Notes under the pieces: generated by a model
The model's input: only the letters and a program-made list of their open reading frames with translations
Told to the model about the DNA's origin: nothing
Database searches by the model: none
Part shown: positions 1 to 9,257 of the stretch, one piece after another
Layout: each line of letters starts with the position of its first letter
Position numbering within the stretch: position 1 is the first letter of the stretch
Made by a program: the position numbers and the translations under genes
From: Cryomorpha sp963836915
GTDB taxonomy: Bacteria; Bacteroidota; Bacteroidia; Flavobacteriales_D; Cryomorphaceae
Direction: 5' to 3'
NCBI GenBank assembly: GCA_963836915.1
Contig: CAWILH010000002.1
Span: 682,001 to 746,000 of the forward strand
Length of the DNA stretch: 64,000 nucleotides

Positions 1-1
1 A

Positions 2-850
2 TTCATAAGTCCGATCATGACCAATTCTGAGTCGATCCATCAATTTGGGAATAATGCTTATGGCAAGCCGGCCATCGGGCTCAATATGCTGCGCGAAACC
101 ATTATGGGCAGGGAACTCTTCGACTTTGCCTTCAAGACCTATGCCCAGCGATGGATGTTTAAGCACCCTTCGCCAGCCGATTTCTTCCGTACTATGGAAG
201 ATGCCAGCGCCGTTGATCTCGATTGGTTCTGGCGCGGTTGGTTTTACAGCACACATGCGGTCGACCTATCGATCGATGAAGTGCAGTACCGCCGTATAGC
301 CGAGGGCGCGGCTTCCGCCAAAAATGAGCGCGACTTTGACAAGAGTATCACCGATATGCGAAATGCCACTGCGATCGAGAAGACCCGTGAAGAGCGCGAT
401 ACCACCCTAGTCGACTTCTATACCAAGGCCAGGGCCTTTGAATTGAATAGCCAGTTAATGGACAATGGTGAAGATGATCAATCGATGGTCGAAGAGTACT
501 CGGAAGAAGAATCGGCCATGAACAAGGATGACCGTCATTTTTATCAAATCAGTTTTACGAATCAAGGAGGACTGGTGATGCCGCTTATCGTACAGTTTGT
601 TTTTGAAAATGGCGAAACCGAAATACAGCAGATACCGGTCGAGATATGGCGTAAGGGCGCCAAAACGGTCACAAAGGTTTTCATTACCGATCAAAAAGCC
701 AAGAATATTATTCTAGATCCCTACCAGCAGACGGCAGATATTGACCTGAGCAATAATTCTTGGAAGGAGATGCCCACCCCTACCCGGCTTCAATTGTATA
801 AGGCGAGCGAACGTCAGAAGGAAAAGAATGAGATGCAGCAAGCGAAGTAA
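2..850 (+). CDS. M1 family metallopeptidase, C-terminal part (5' end outside window)
   Basis: The frame is open from the first bases of the window, so the first in-frame ATG at 17 is internal and the true start lies upstream. The visible segment resembles the C-terminal part of Bacteroidota M1 aminopeptidases: a NNAYGKPAIGLNMLRETIMG helix, a KHPSPADFFRTMEDASAVDL stretch and a WFWRGWFYSTHAVDLSI motif. It then has an acidic linker and a beta-sandwich-like tail (residues about 175-255 of the visible part) ending in a Lys/Glu/Gln-rich end. The zinc-binding HExxH site would be upstream and is not visible. Family members are secreted or periplasmic zinc aminopeptidases that trim N-terminal residues from peptides. 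Assignment to the family is fairly secure; substrate is not known. Confidence 0.85.
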   Translation, partial: FISPIMTNSESIHQFGNNAYGKPAIGLNMLRETIMGRELFDFAFKTYAQRWMFKHPSPADFFRTMEDASAVDLDWFWRGWFYSTHAVDLSIDEVQYRRIAEGAASAKNERDFDKSITDMRNATAIEKTREERDTTLVDFYTKARAFELNSQLMDNGEDDQSMVEEYSEEESAMNKDDRHFYQISFTNQGGLVMPLIVQFVFENGETEIQQIPVEIWRKGAKTVTKVFITDQKAKNIILDPYQQTADIDLSNNSWKEMPTPTRLQLYKASERQKEKNEMQQAK

Positions 851-1096
851 TGGCCTTATGCTAAGTCGGTGTTTGCGATTTTATGATTGCTGGATCTAAA
901 GCTTTCGTGAAATAAGATTGAGCCTAACAGGTTATGATTTTACCCTGAAATTTTCGACCGCAAGAAGATTCCTTTTTCCGCAATTTCAATCGTACTTGGA
1001 AAATATTTGAGCGCTTGATTAGCTTAATAATACCACAGAACGCAGCGGCAACTATTTTATAGTGGAAAATATTTTGCAAATTAGCGCCAAATCTGA

Positions 1097-1525
1097 AATA
1101 TAATCGGAAATCCTAGCTCACTACCCACGCAGGAGATCGTTTTTGGTTCGGCAGATGCAGTGATGTCCCGTAGACTTTCGAAATGGGAAGAAAAAGGTCT
1201 AATTCAAAAGATTGCACCAAAGCTTTACACTACAAATTTTGAAGATACGCCAGAGGACATTGTCAGTCGAAATTTATTTTCAATTCTAGGTAATCTTTAT
1301 CCAGGTGCAGTATTGAGCCATCGATCTGCATTTGAGTTTGCTCCTACAGCTATTGGTCAGGTTTTCTTGACGTTTAAATACACAAAAAAAATAACGCTCC
1401 CCGGCATTACCATCCGCTTTTTAGAAGGCCCTGGAGCGATAGAAGGTGACCTACAGTGTTTATTCAGTTGCTATTTCAGAATCATGCCCTCATGCAAAAT
1501 TTGACGAAATGGTTCTAATTAAAAC
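1097..1525 (+). pseudogene. Decayed AbiEi-type winged-helix regulator/antitoxin remnant
   Basis: The frame is open from just after a stop at 1094, with no proper start codon; a GTG at 1160 and ATG at 1163 fall inside the conserved domain. The reading gives a winged-helix segment (SRRLSKWEEKGLIQKIAPKL) then YTTN, SHRSAFEF and LPGITIRFLEGPG, a pattern typical of the N-terminal half of AbiEi-like transcriptional regulators and antitoxins. After the GD at about 1448 the frame degenerates and stops at 1504, while the +1 frame continues plausibly (FIQLLFQNHALMQNL), suggesting a frameshift. The toxin/effector half and any AbiEii partner are absent. I infer a non-functional remnant of a type IV toxin-antitoxin or Fic-associated regulator. 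Confidence 0.6.
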
Positions 1526-1581
1526 CTAAACGGTTAAGAAACTCACTTTAATTTCGAAACGCTCAAAGCTAGTCAATTCAC

Positions 1582-3334
1582 ATGCTGGATTTAAAAAGGA
1601 TTGCGATAATCGGGAGTGGTTCGAACGGCGATATTCACGCTCTTCCACATCCTCAGAAACATTGATATCTTCAAAACCTATATGCGCCATATTTCGATTT
1701 ACGAAAAATCATCTCTGGCTGGAACCGGAATGCCATATAGTCCCATGACTACAGATATTTATCATTTAGCCAACATTTCGTCTGAAGAAATTCCCACTTT
1801 GCTACAAACTTTTGCTTCCTTCCTACGCAAACAGTCAGCAGAAAAACTACATAGTTGGAACATAGATGATCTATCTATCTCAGATCAAACTGTTTACAGT
1901 AGAATTGCTTTGGGTCATTATTTTGCTGATCAATTTAGAGGCATCATAGCATTATTGATCCAGGCTGGATTAGATGTCGAGGTAAATACCTGTCAAGAAA
2001 TTATAGACATCAAATTGTTGAATCAAAATTCTATTCGTTTAATCGATGTCAGAAATCAACATTATCTCTACACTACTGTAGTAGTAGCCAGTGGTCATCT
2101 TTGGAAGTCTAATGACGCGGCAACTAAAGGATATTACTCAAGTCCTTGGCCAATCCATAAAGTATTGACCAGACCGAATGCCCATTACAATCACGAAATA
2201 GGAATTCTTGGTTCGTCTTTAAGCGCCTTTGATGTGGTCACATCACTCTCCCACCGGCATGGTACTTTTAGTATGGAGGATGATAAAATGAAATTTACCA
2301 AGTGGAATAACGCTCAAAACTTTAAACTAATCCTATATTCTGCTGATGGGCTTTTGCCACATCTTCAATATATACAAAGAAAACCCAGAAGAGAAATTTA
2401 TAGACATTTCAACCCAGCACATGTTTCGGCACTTATTGATGACCATGGTTTTCTTTCCCTAGATCGTTACTTTGATACTTTATGCCGCCAACCCTTGATA
2501 GCATCATTGATTCTTGACGGGCTTCATGAAACTGCGAAAAGGTTGGCGTACAAAAGTTTTAGTATCGTTGACTTTGCTAATGTTATGTCATCTAAACACC
2601 AATATGTGGATTCATTTCAAGGAATGAAGTTTGAATATGCGCTAGCAAAACACCATATTAACACCAATACTCCTATTCACTGGATGGAGACTTTTGACGA
2701 TTTAATGTACAGCCTAAACTTCCATGCGGAGTATTTATCTGCGGAAGATCACGTTTCTTTGAACACAGACATTATGCCTTTTTTAATGAATGTAATAGCA
2801 GCACTGCCGTTAGAATCTGCGTCTATACTGTTGGCGCTGTACGACGCGAACTGTATTGAAATTAGGAAAGGTACAGTCAAGATCAACGATAATGCCTTAA
2901 AAAACCGAAAGACTGAAATCCGGGTCGAATTTGACAACGGTGACTTTCAAGACCATGAGTATAAATTGTTTATCGACAGCGGTGGAGTGCATAAGATTGG
3001 ATGTCCAGAATATCCATTTCAGACCTTGGTGAATAGTGGTGACGTGTCTAAGGCGAGCCTTAGAAGAAACAGCTTGGAACCCACAGCAGTATTTCACTCA
3101 AGAGATCAGAAATTACAAAATAGCATTGGAGCGGTAGAATTCACAGTCGAAGGAATTAGAATAACTAAATCTTATAGAACTGTGAACTCTCAAGGCGTAC
3201 CAAATTCCTGTCTGTTCGATATCAATTTTAATCATGCGTTAGGTTTTAGGCCTTATTCATATGGGCTACAAGCATGTAATGAAACTAGTTCGATAGCAGT
3301 AACAAATTGGGTGAAAGAGATACAATCACTTTGA
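1582..3334 (+). CDS. FAD/NAD(P)-binding protein, frameshifted near its N-terminus
   Basis: From GTG 1616 to 3334 there is a 572-codon open frame, but it lacks a Rossmann glycine motif. An ATG at 1582 in another frame encodes MLDLKRIAIIGSGSNG, a good GxGxxG dinucleotide-binding motif. Moving one base at about 1627-1632 continues it as IFTLFHILRN, as expected for this family. The gene therefore spans 1582-3334 with a one-base frameshift. Downstream are a second nucleotide-binding-like motif (IGILGSSLSAFDVVTSL) and a long C-terminal region ending VTNWVKEIQSL. It resembles the FAD-NAD(P)-binding family (PF13454-like), flavoproteins of mostly unknown substrate. The rest of the frame is intact, so the indel is either recent or a sequencing error. 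Confidence 0.7.
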
Positions 3335-3440
3335 AGAGATTATCAGATAGCCATAAAAATCTGCCGAGCCCTCAGCATTTTTTCTTCAACACGGATGTCT
3401 ATGCAGAGTGGAAAAATGGAGTGGGTTTTCAAACTAGACA

Positions 3441-3902
3441 TTACTTGTCAACGAAATCTTCAAGAAACTTAAAGGTTCTCAAAGATTTTTCAACCTTCTT
3501 TTTTTGCTCAGTAAGAATTTCGATGACACTTCCAGCCATATATGGTGCCCGTAGTTGCTCTTCATATTCTTCAACACTTGCCCTATCTCCTCGAATACAC
3601 TCTTCCAAGATGGTTTCGTCTTTATTGGTGGAGAGTGCCGTTTTTACATCGATCCATACCCTATGCAAGGTTCCAGAAAAACTTCCTGCCGAATCGGGTT
3701 CTGCCCCAAGCTTTTTAAGTTCTAAACCTAATTCTTCTGCGAAGGCATTGCGCTCCGCTGCCTTATTTTGCAACCAGTCTCTCAAATTAGGACTATCTGT
3801 CTTTTGCATTACTTGCTTTAATCCTTCCTCGGCGTCATAGTTTTTTTGCAATATTTCTTGTAAAGATTCTATGAGCTTTTCATTGTGTTCTGATGCTGTC
3901 AT
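3441..3902 (-). CDS. DUF2383 (PA2169-type) four-helix-bundle protein
   Basis: The product is about 153 residues, starting at the ATG at 3902 (MTASEHNEKLIESLQEIL); the longer frame from 3920 adds a short unlikely extension. It is all-helical with charged heptads: LIESLQEILQKNYDAEEGL, DWLQNKAAERNAFAEEL, then an acidic helix and EKSLRTFKFLEDF at the end. This matches the PA2169/DUF2383 family of ferritin-like four-helix bundles, whose biochemical role is not established but which recur beside stress genes (DUF892, PRC-barrel, BON). It lies 3' of umuDC on the same strand with a 60-bp gap, and converges with the FAD protein. Confidence 0.8.
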   Translation of the reverse strand: MTASEHNEKLIESLQEILQKNYDAEEGLKQVMQKTDSPNLRDWLQNKAAERNAFAEELGLELKKLGAEPDSAGSFSGTLHRVWIDVKTALSTNKDETILEECIRGDRASVEEYEEQLRAPYMAGSVIEILTEQKKKVEKSLRTFKFLEDFVDK

Positions 3903-3962
3903 AATTTTTCTATTAAACATTATTAGCTATTCATTCATAAATATTTATTAAATGTCATATAA

Positions 3963-5222
3963 TCATGCTTTTACGCTCAAAATATCAGAAAGTTGAGTGG
4001 TGTATTTTGGAGATAGTCGATCACGTCTCATTTTCCAAACAGAACCATGATCTTGACTCCCCAATCGGACTTTATGCATCCCCATCTTCTCGTTCAAATC
4101 ATCTACAGTCTTCATCAATACTTTATGGCGAGGATTTGACTCTGCGAACAGCGCTGTTTGGCAGGACGATTCACACCTTACATCCTTAACCAGAACCCCA
4201 GCCTTTTTATACTCATATCCTGCTATGTAAATACGCCTTAAAGCTTGAACGGCAAACTGGGCTATTTCAATACTGGAGTTCGTGGGGTATGGTAAGCATA
4301 AGTCAATACTCCTTTTATATTGATTCAAGTCCTTTCTGTGTTTATTAGTGTTGAGAAAAACTTCGATAAGCGTCGTCTTCGATTTCTGGCGTCGAAGCTT
4401 TTCGGCACATAGTGACGCAAAGGTTGTAATCCGTTCTTTGAGCTCCGCGTAAGCAGTCAAATTCGTTTTAAACGAACGAGTGGTGGCGATGGATTTTTTA
4501 TCTATGATATCTTCCAAACCTAAAGTAGGTGCACCTTCCAAATCGAGCTTCAATCTAAGTCCTGTTACAGACATGTTAGTTCGTACCCAATCATTTTTCA
4601 TCATGGAGAATGCGTGTGCATCATGAACACCTTTGGCTTTTAGCTTTAGTTGATTTTGTTTTCCAATCCCCCAGACATCTTCAATAGCCGTAGACTTTAA
4701 TGAGATGACCCTACTGTCATGAGAGTCAATTGTATAAACACCAGTACTACCGTATTGTATCTGCTTCGCCATCTTGTTGGCGATTTTCGACAAACCCTTG
4801 GTCGGCGCGAATCCAATGCTAATCGGTATACCGGTGCATCTCTCCACATGGCTTTTGATAGTTGCACCCAACAAGTTAAAATTGCATTTTTTAAACATAT
4901 CAAATTTTAAGAAGCACTCGTCAATGCTATATATCTCGATATGCGGAGTAAATGCCATAAGAAGTTCGACTATTCGAGCGCTCATATCCCCATACAGCGC
5001 ATAATTGGACGAAAAAACTTCGATCTCATTGGCCTTAAACATGTCGTCATACTTATAAGCTGGTGCGCCCATGGGAATGCCAAGCTGCTTCGCTTCACTA
5101 CTCCTTGCAATTACACAACCATCATTATTTGAGAGGACAACCACAGGTTTATTTCTGAGGTCAGGCCGAAAAACCCGTTCACATGAAGCGTAAAAATTGT
5201 TGCAATCTACAAGTGCAAACAT
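3963..5222 (-). CDS. umuC: UmuC, DNA polymerase V catalytic subunit (Y family)
   Basis: This is a 419-residue translesion polymerase. The start is the ATG at 5222 (MFALVDCNNFYASCERVF), giving the canonical N-terminus; an upstream in-frame start at 5258 would lie inside umuD. Catalytic features are the first Asp in ALVDCNN and the IYSIDECFLKF motif with Asp-Glu; helix-hairpin-helix DNA-binding elements (VWGIGKQNQLKLKAKG) and a little-finger domain follow. It inserts nucleotides opposite damaged bases, with UmuD' as partner. The ATG overlaps the umuD stop codon as TAATG, so the pair is translationally coupled. Length and motifs are normal for UmuC. Confidence 0.95.
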   Translation of the reverse strand: MFALVDCNNFYASCERVFRPDLRNKPVVVLSNNDGCVIARSSEAKQLGIPMGAPAYKYDDMFKANEIEVFSSNYALYGDMSARIVELLMAFTPHIEIYSIDECFLKFDMFKKCNFNLLGATIKSHVERCTGIPISIGFAPTKGLSKIANKMAKQIQYGSTGVYTIDSHDSRVISLKSTAIEDVWGIGKQNQLKLKAKGVHDAHAFSMMKNDWVRTNMSVTGLRLKLDLEGAPTLGLEDIIDKKSIATTRSFKTNLTAYAELKERITTFASLCAEKLRRQKSKTTLIEVFLNTNKHRKDLNQYKRSIDLCLPYPTNSSIEIAQFAVQALRRIYIAGYEYKKAGVLVKDVRCESSCQTALFAESNPRHKVLMKTVDDLNEKMGMHKVRLGSQDHGSVWKMRRDRLSPKYTTQLSDILSVKA

Positions 5223-5623
5223 TAATGGGATTTTATAGAATAAGTTACGATACCCCAAATCAAGAATTCGTTATCGACCGTTACCATTATTGGATTATAC
5301 AACTTATTGGCGGGCACTAGCCAAATCACATCGTTCTGAATCTTGATTTTTTTGATAGTGAATTCACCATCTATAAAACATACCGCTACTTTATTGTTCT
5401 GGGCGGGTAAGCTTTTATCGACGATAAGAAGGTCACCATTGTAAATGCCCGAATCTACCATGCTATCTCCAGAGACTCGCGTGTAAAACGTAGAAGATGG
5501 GTGCTTTATCAATTCTGAATTCAAGTCTATTCTACTCTCCAAATAATCATTGGCTGGTGATGGGAATCCAGCAGAAACACCCATGTCGAAATAAGGAATA
5601 GTAGTAGGTTCTGATAGTGACAT
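5222..5623 (-). CDS. umuD: UmuD, self-cleaving S24 peptidase subunit of Pol V
   Basis: The product has 133 residues, starting at ATG 5623 (MSLSEPTTIPYFDMGVSAGF); the 22-residue extension to 5689 is Phe/Leu-rich and unlike UmuD. The LexA-like S24 fold is evident: an Ala18-Gly19 autocleavage site, catalytic Ser54 in RVSGDSMVD, and Lys91 in DGEFTIKK. RecA-stimulated cleavage yields UmuD', which activates UmuC for error-prone synthesis. A promoter-like element sits about 70 bases upstream. There is no obvious E. coli-type LexA box, as expected in Bacteroidota. Confidence 0.93.
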   Translation of the reverse strand: MSLSEPTTIPYFDMGVSAGFPSPANDYLESRIDLNSELIKHPSSTFYTRVSGDSMVDSGIYNGDLLIVDKSLPAQNNKVAVCFIDGEFTIKKIKIQNDVIWLVPANKLYNPIMVTVDNEFLIWGIVTYSIKSH

Positions 5624-5690
5624 TAAAGCGACAGAATAAAAAAATTGAATATCGAAAAAAAGTAGATTAACAATAAATCTTTTATTCAAT

Positions 5691-5718
5691 CAAAATTAGT
5701 CTGAAAGCCATCACGCAA
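5691..5718 (-). promoter_or_regulatory. Putative Bacteroidota-type promoter of umuDC
   Basis: On the minus strand there is TTG (5718-5716), 17 bases, then TAATTTTG (5698-5691), an exact match to the -7 element TAnnTTTG with accepted spacing. It would give a 5' leader of roughly 60 bases before the UmuD ATG at 5623. No operator is obvious. Confidence 0.5.
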
Positions 5719-5858
5719 TGGTTCGAGATCAATTTATAATTGAACCATATTGAGTGCTCTGCTGCCCAACGAGTTCTTCACCGCTATTGTGGATTTTGAG
5801 CGGTTAAGATAGCGTAATTGCGGAAATTGTCGATTGTAGAATATTTTTCGGGTAGCTA

Positions 5859-6320
5859 TCATTTAGTATCGTTCGTATTGGCCTGGTTCTTCTCCATTAA
5901 AATAAGCTGTTTTTCCATCAAATCTCCTATCCGGTCCAGTAATTCCAGATTTTTTGGAGTCGGTGTGGTAATATTTTTTGGGTCGTCGGCCTTGTTTCTT
6001 ATGGCATTCATTATTTTAACCACAACGAATACAGTGAGACCGATAATAATGAAATCGATGGTAGACTCAAATAATTTACCGTATCCAATGGCGATCACAT
6101 CCTGACTATCTATACCCGTTTGGGCTTCCCGGAGAACAATTTTTTTATTGGACCAACTGGTGCCATCCGTCATCAATGCCAATGGCGGCAAAAAAACTTC
6201 TTTCACCATTACATCGACCACCTTGTTAAAGGCCGCACCTATAATCACACCGACAGCTATATCGATCATATTGCCTTTCACTGCAAACTCTTTGAACTCT
6301 TTGAGAAATTTAAAATTCAT
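5859..6320 (-). CDS. mscL: Large-conductance mechanosensitive channel MscL
   Basis: A 153-residue protein with the characteristic MscL layout: the amphipathic N-terminal helix FKFLKEFKEFAVKGNMIDIA, TM1 with the pore motif VGVIIGAAFNKVVDVMV, a periplasmic loop (about residues 45-80), TM2 (FESTIDFIIIGLTVFVVVKI), and a charged cytoplasmic helix. It opens under membrane tension to release solutes on osmotic downshock. Length is slightly above the usual 130-150 residues. It is transcribed alone, with umuDC downstream on the same strand and the holin-like gene divergent. Confidence 0.96.
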   Translation of the reverse strand: MNFKFLKEFKEFAVKGNMIDIAVGVIIGAAFNKVVDVMVKEVFLPPLALMTDGTSWSNKKIVLREAQTGIDSQDVIAIGYGKLFESTIDFIIIGLTVFVVVKIMNAIRNKADDPKNITTPTPKNLELLDRIGDLMEKQLILMEKNQANTNDTK

Positions 6321-6405
6321 GTTTTTTATTTTTAGGTTAATTTACATTATTTAGAGTATGTCCAAAGAGTCCGCTATCTGCCTTGCTCTTGTTCTAAAAA
6401 CAGTC

Positions 6406-6423
6406 GTCCCGCTCGAGCGGGAC
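6406..6423. repeat. Perfect 18-bp palindrome, REP-like (first of two related copies)
   Basis: GTCCCGCTCGAGCGGGAC is perfectly self-complementary, and its CCGCTCGAGCGG core recurs at 34758-34769. It sits in the 6321-6765 gap between mscL and the holin-like gene. The open frame there (6358-6579) has no recognisable features, and I see no other gene in the gap. It may be a mobile REP-type palindrome or a vestige of an insertion element. Confidence 0.45.
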
Positions 6424-6765
6424 TCCTTGATTTTTAAAATTGCGCGCGCGTTGCTATCGAACTCTTTGATCCAGCCATACGACTGTATGGACAGACTCCA
6501 TTTAGCGTATGCAAAGATGGTCAAGCCTTGGCGATTAAAACGGCTATACGAATTCTTATCTATTCATAGTTCCTTATAAAATACTTCATGGAGTAAGTAT
6601 AATCGTTTGCTCGACTTCAGCCTTTAAAAGTATTTAGCTGTAAATCTTGGAATCTCGTTAGTACTAATCGCGCGGAACAGTGAAAGTTGAAATTCTTATC
6701 ACACGCGATATTCCATTTTATTGCTTAAAATCGCGGTGTCTTACAATTATCTAAAATACCCAACT

Positions 6766-7116
6766 ATGGAAACTATTCTAAAAATCATCTTTACACCCAT
6801 TGTGCTTATCCTGGCAGGAAGGTTTATGGGGTCTATCGAAATCAAAGACCGGAAGGCAGCAATCTACACGGCGCTTGCAATTATGATCACTGGTTTTTTG
6901 ATCGGTTGGCTTCTGACCTTTTTTCTCAACTTGATCACTCTTGGACTCTTCTGGTTAATAGGTCTGGGAATTATCACACGCACCATTGCCTACGCAATTA
7001 TTATTGAGCTAGTTGACAAGTTTCGTGATGATTTCGTGACCAAAGGCTTCAAGGCATCGCTGATCTTATCCATATTCTTAGCGCTCGCGTGGGGACTTGC
7101 TGAAGCTATCGCCTAA
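6766..7116 (+). CDS. Phage-holin-like (PF04020-type) small membrane protein
   Basis: The ATG at 6766 gives METILKIIFTPIVLILAGRF, 116 residues; the TTG at 6721 adds a poor N-terminus. Four hydrophobic segments are visible, with the Gly/Leu-rich motif LNLITLGLFWLIGLGIITRT. A TPIVLILAGRFMGSIEIKD start also occurs in this family of small membrane proteins, annotated as phage holin family but usually chromosomal and not linked to phage. No endolysin or phage gene is nearby, so lysis is unlikely. The setting among stress genes suggests an envelope role. Confidence 0.6.
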   Translation: METILKIIFTPIVLILAGRFMGSIEIKDRKAAIYTALAIMITGFLIGWLLTFFLNLITLGLFWLIGLGIITRTIAYAIIIELVDKFRDDFVTKGFKASLILSIFLALAWGLAEAIA

Positions 7117-7374
7117 ATTACTTGAACTAGCCTATTGTGTAAATTTAGAAAATTGCTCTTCGATCATAGAGATGGCTTGGGTCATATCCAATCCGAATCA
7201 GAATCGATTCTTATCGAACCTACTTGATTATGAGTTTATTGTAGAGAATCTAGGATATTTCTACACTATTGGGTAAACCCGTACTCCAGAAGTCTTGAAT
7301 GCTACTTGACCATCAAAATATTACGTCGTAGGAACGACTATTGCACTCTTTAACTGTAACCCTAAAAATTAATT

Positions 7375-7803
7375 ATGATGGAAAATCAAAGAAGTAAGAG
7401 TTTGCTTTCAGCAGACTCTATTAACGGAACAACTGTAGAAAACAGTACAGGAGAAAACATAGGTGACATCAAAGATTTGATGATCAACACAAACTCAGGA
7501 GAAGTGGAATACGCAGTACTTTCCGTAAATACTGGCTTTTTAAATTTGGGCAGTAAGTATTTTGCGATTCCTTTACAAGCCATGACCTTTGATAAGTCAC
7601 GCGAAAAAGTGCTCGTCGATATCAGTAAAGATCGATTGGAAAATTCCCCTGGTTTTGATAAAGACAACTGGCCTGATGGTGCACAAAATGAATTCGTGTC
7701 ATCTGTTTACGACTATTATGAAATAGATCGAAGCCAAAGGTACGCGGCAGCAGGTATGCAAGATGGAGCAAATCCCGCTATGAAAGACAAGTCAATTCAT
7801 TGA
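7375..7803 (+). CDS. PRC-barrel domain protein
   Basis: A 142-residue soluble protein. Residues about 10-85 form a PRC barrel: LLSADSINGTTVENSTGENI, GDIKDLMINTNSGEVEYAVL, then FAIPLQAMTF. The C-terminus holds an acidic helical tail with YDYYEIDRSQRYAAAG. PRC-barrel proteins of this size are common in stress gene clusters of Bacteroidota and Proteobacteria, and their ligand is unknown. ATGs at 7375 and 7378 are both possible starts. A small hairpin (GTCGT-AGGA-ACGAC, 7325-7338) lies upstream and a strong terminator follows. Confidence 0.85.
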   Translation: MMENQRSKSLLSADSINGTTVENSTGENIGDIKDLMINTNSGEVEYAVLSVNTGFLNLGSKYFAIPLQAMTFDKSREKVLVDISKDRLENSPGFDKDNWPDGAQNEFVSSVYDYYEIDRSQRYAAAGMQDGANPAMKDKSIH

Positions 7804-7829
7804 CTTAAATACTGTGAAATAGAATATGG

Positions 7830-7858
7830 AAAGCCTACGAATATTCGTAGGCTTTTTT
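7830..7858 (+). terminator. Rho-independent terminator after PRC-barrel gene
   Basis: AAGCCTACGAAT and its exact complement ATTCGTAGGCTT (7831-7854) form a long hairpin followed by TTTT, 27 bases after the PRC-barrel stop. It could also stop transcription of the convergent DUF326 gene. Confidence 0.85.
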
Positions 7859-7893
7859 AATTCTACAACAGGTAAATCAATAATAATGGCAGC

Positions 7894-8220
7894 TCATATC
7901 ATTGAGAGCATTTCTTCGCAAGCTTCAGCACATCTTCTAGTGGCTTTGGAGCATTTGGTGCAATGCTCAAAATCAAGTTTCTCACATTCTGTCGCGCAAG
8001 AAAAGCATACACTTTTGCAAAGGGTTAAATACTCCATTACGTTTGGGCTCTCCATATCTAAAATTTTAGATGTCAAATGACATAGGTCTCCACATTCCTG
8101 ACATCTATTTGCACATTCTCCCCACTTTTTTTCATCGTATATCTGCATTTCATAGAAACTGATATAGCAGGTTCGCATGGCGTCTAGTGTGGTCTTGATC
8201 AAATCTTCGTAGCTGGTCAT
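7894..8220 (-). CDS. Cys-rich four-helix-bundle protein (DUF326/copper-storage-like)
   Basis: The ATG at 8220 gives MTSYEDLIKTTLDAMRTCYI, 108 residues. Many cysteines lie along helices: CANRCQECGDLCHL, LCKSVCFSCATECEKL, HCTKCSKATRRCAEACEEML. Together with a four-helix prediction this matches the DUF326 family, to which the Csp copper-storage proteins belong; in those proteins the Cys residues line the bundle interior and bind Cu(I). No signal peptide is visible, so a cytosolic metal or redox buffer is likely. A longer frame from 8277 exists but the ATG at 8220 fits the family. Confidence 0.8.
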   Translation of the reverse strand: MTSYEDLIKTTLDAMRTCYISFYEMQIYDEKKWGECANRCQECGDLCHLTSKILDMESPNVMEYLTLCKSVCFSCATECEKLDFEHCTKCSKATRRCAEACEEMLSMI

Positions 8221-8383
8221 AGTTTTGCATATATCACATAGGGGCAACTTATAGACCAGCGCAGACAGTTCGTTCAAATAGAGTCATTTTATTATGAAAT
8301 TCACCTCAGACCATTTTTGGGGTTCACATTTTTCCAAGTGGCATGGGATTTGACCGAAACATGGAAACTAAAAAAACAGAAAT

Positions 8384-8893
8384 ATGAAAACTTTAATTGC
8401 AGTATGTATAATATCTTTTTCGAGTTTTGCCTGCTCAACCAATGCACAGAGCGACAGGGATTATGAGAATCTTAAGAGCTACGTAGATAGCGTAGAAAAC
8501 AAGATAGATGATAAAAGCGAGGCCAACTGGGATAGAGTTGAAAACCGTTACCAGAACTTAAAATCCAAAGTGGATGATAAGTCAGATGAGTTTAGCGATG
8601 AAATGTCACAGGAGTATGGAGAGCTTGCAAACCGCTACGCAGCGGTAAAGAGAAAAGCTCAAAACAAAAGTGAAAACTTAGAAAATGATGCCGATCAGCG
8701 CTTGGCGGAAGCTGAAGGCTGGTTTGAAGAGCGCAAGGAGAACACTAAGGAGAATATGGATGAAGCTGGAGATAATATAGAAAAAGGTTGGAATGATACG
8801 AAAGATTGGTTCAGCGAGAACTATGATGATCTGGAAGAAGGAACGCAAAAAAGGTTTGACAAATTGAAGGATGCGTTTGACAATGAAAAATAA
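8384..8893 (+). CDS. Secreted or lipid-anchored highly charged coiled-coil protein
   Basis: 169 residues with a signal peptide MKTLIAVCIISFSSFACSTN. The Cys might be lipidated (weak lipobox SFAC) or the site may be a type I cleavage. The rest is Asp/Glu/Lys/Asn-rich helix with a loose repeat (NKIDDKSEANWDRVENRYQN, then KSKVDDKSDEFSDEM) and a Trp/Asp tail (GWNDTKDWFSENYDD). It resembles LEA-like or periplasmic spacer coiled coils found with stress genes. No enzyme motif. It has its own terminator. Confidence 0.65.
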   Translation: MKTLIAVCIISFSSFACSTNAQSDRDYENLKSYVDSVENKIDDKSEANWDRVENRYQNLKSKVDDKSDEFSDEMSQEYGELANRYAAVKRKAQNKSENLENDADQRLAEAEGWFEERKENTKENMDEAGDNIEKGWNDTKDWFSENYDDLEEGTQKRFDKLKDAFDNEK

Positions 8894-8972
8894 GTGAACT
8901 ATAAATCTTATTACCCGCTCAATTTATAATTGCTGACAGTAATATCCCACCATATTACAGCAATTACCAGAA

Positions 8973-8996
8973 GCCGCCCCTTAAAGGGCGGTTTTT
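8973..8996 (+). terminator. Rho-independent terminator
   Basis: CCGCCC (8974-8979), loop CTTAAA, GGGCGG (8986-8991), then TTTTTG. It ends the coiled-coil transcript, and the stretch to 9257 holds nothing recognisable. Confidence 0.85.
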
Positions 8997-9257
8997 GTTT
9001 TATCAAAACTTCACTATGCGAATTAAAATCATTTAGAACCAAAAATAAAGCAATCGGTCGCTATGCCTTACTGCGCCTACGTTTGTAAAGATTATGACTA
9101 TGTTTCTCTTTCACCACAACTATGTAACAGTCCTCCACATAATTCCCAACTTCATTGTCTACTATAGCTCTAGAAATAGCGATTAATCGAATAAATTTAA
9201 TTCGAGATTAGTGGTTCCTATTTTGCTCTGTGAATCACATAACTTAAAAAAAATAAT

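Noticed and set aside
3307..3840. 177-codon plus-strand frame
   Set aside because: Lies antisense to the DUF2383 gene; no recognisable protein features, so treated as a shadow.
6358..6579. 73-codon plus-strand frame containing the palindrome
   Set aside because: No domain, signal or codon pattern; the palindrome is the only notable element.
6766..7116. Prophage because of holin-like protein
   Set aside because: No endolysin, capsid, integrase or att repeats nearby; the protein is a common chromosomal family.
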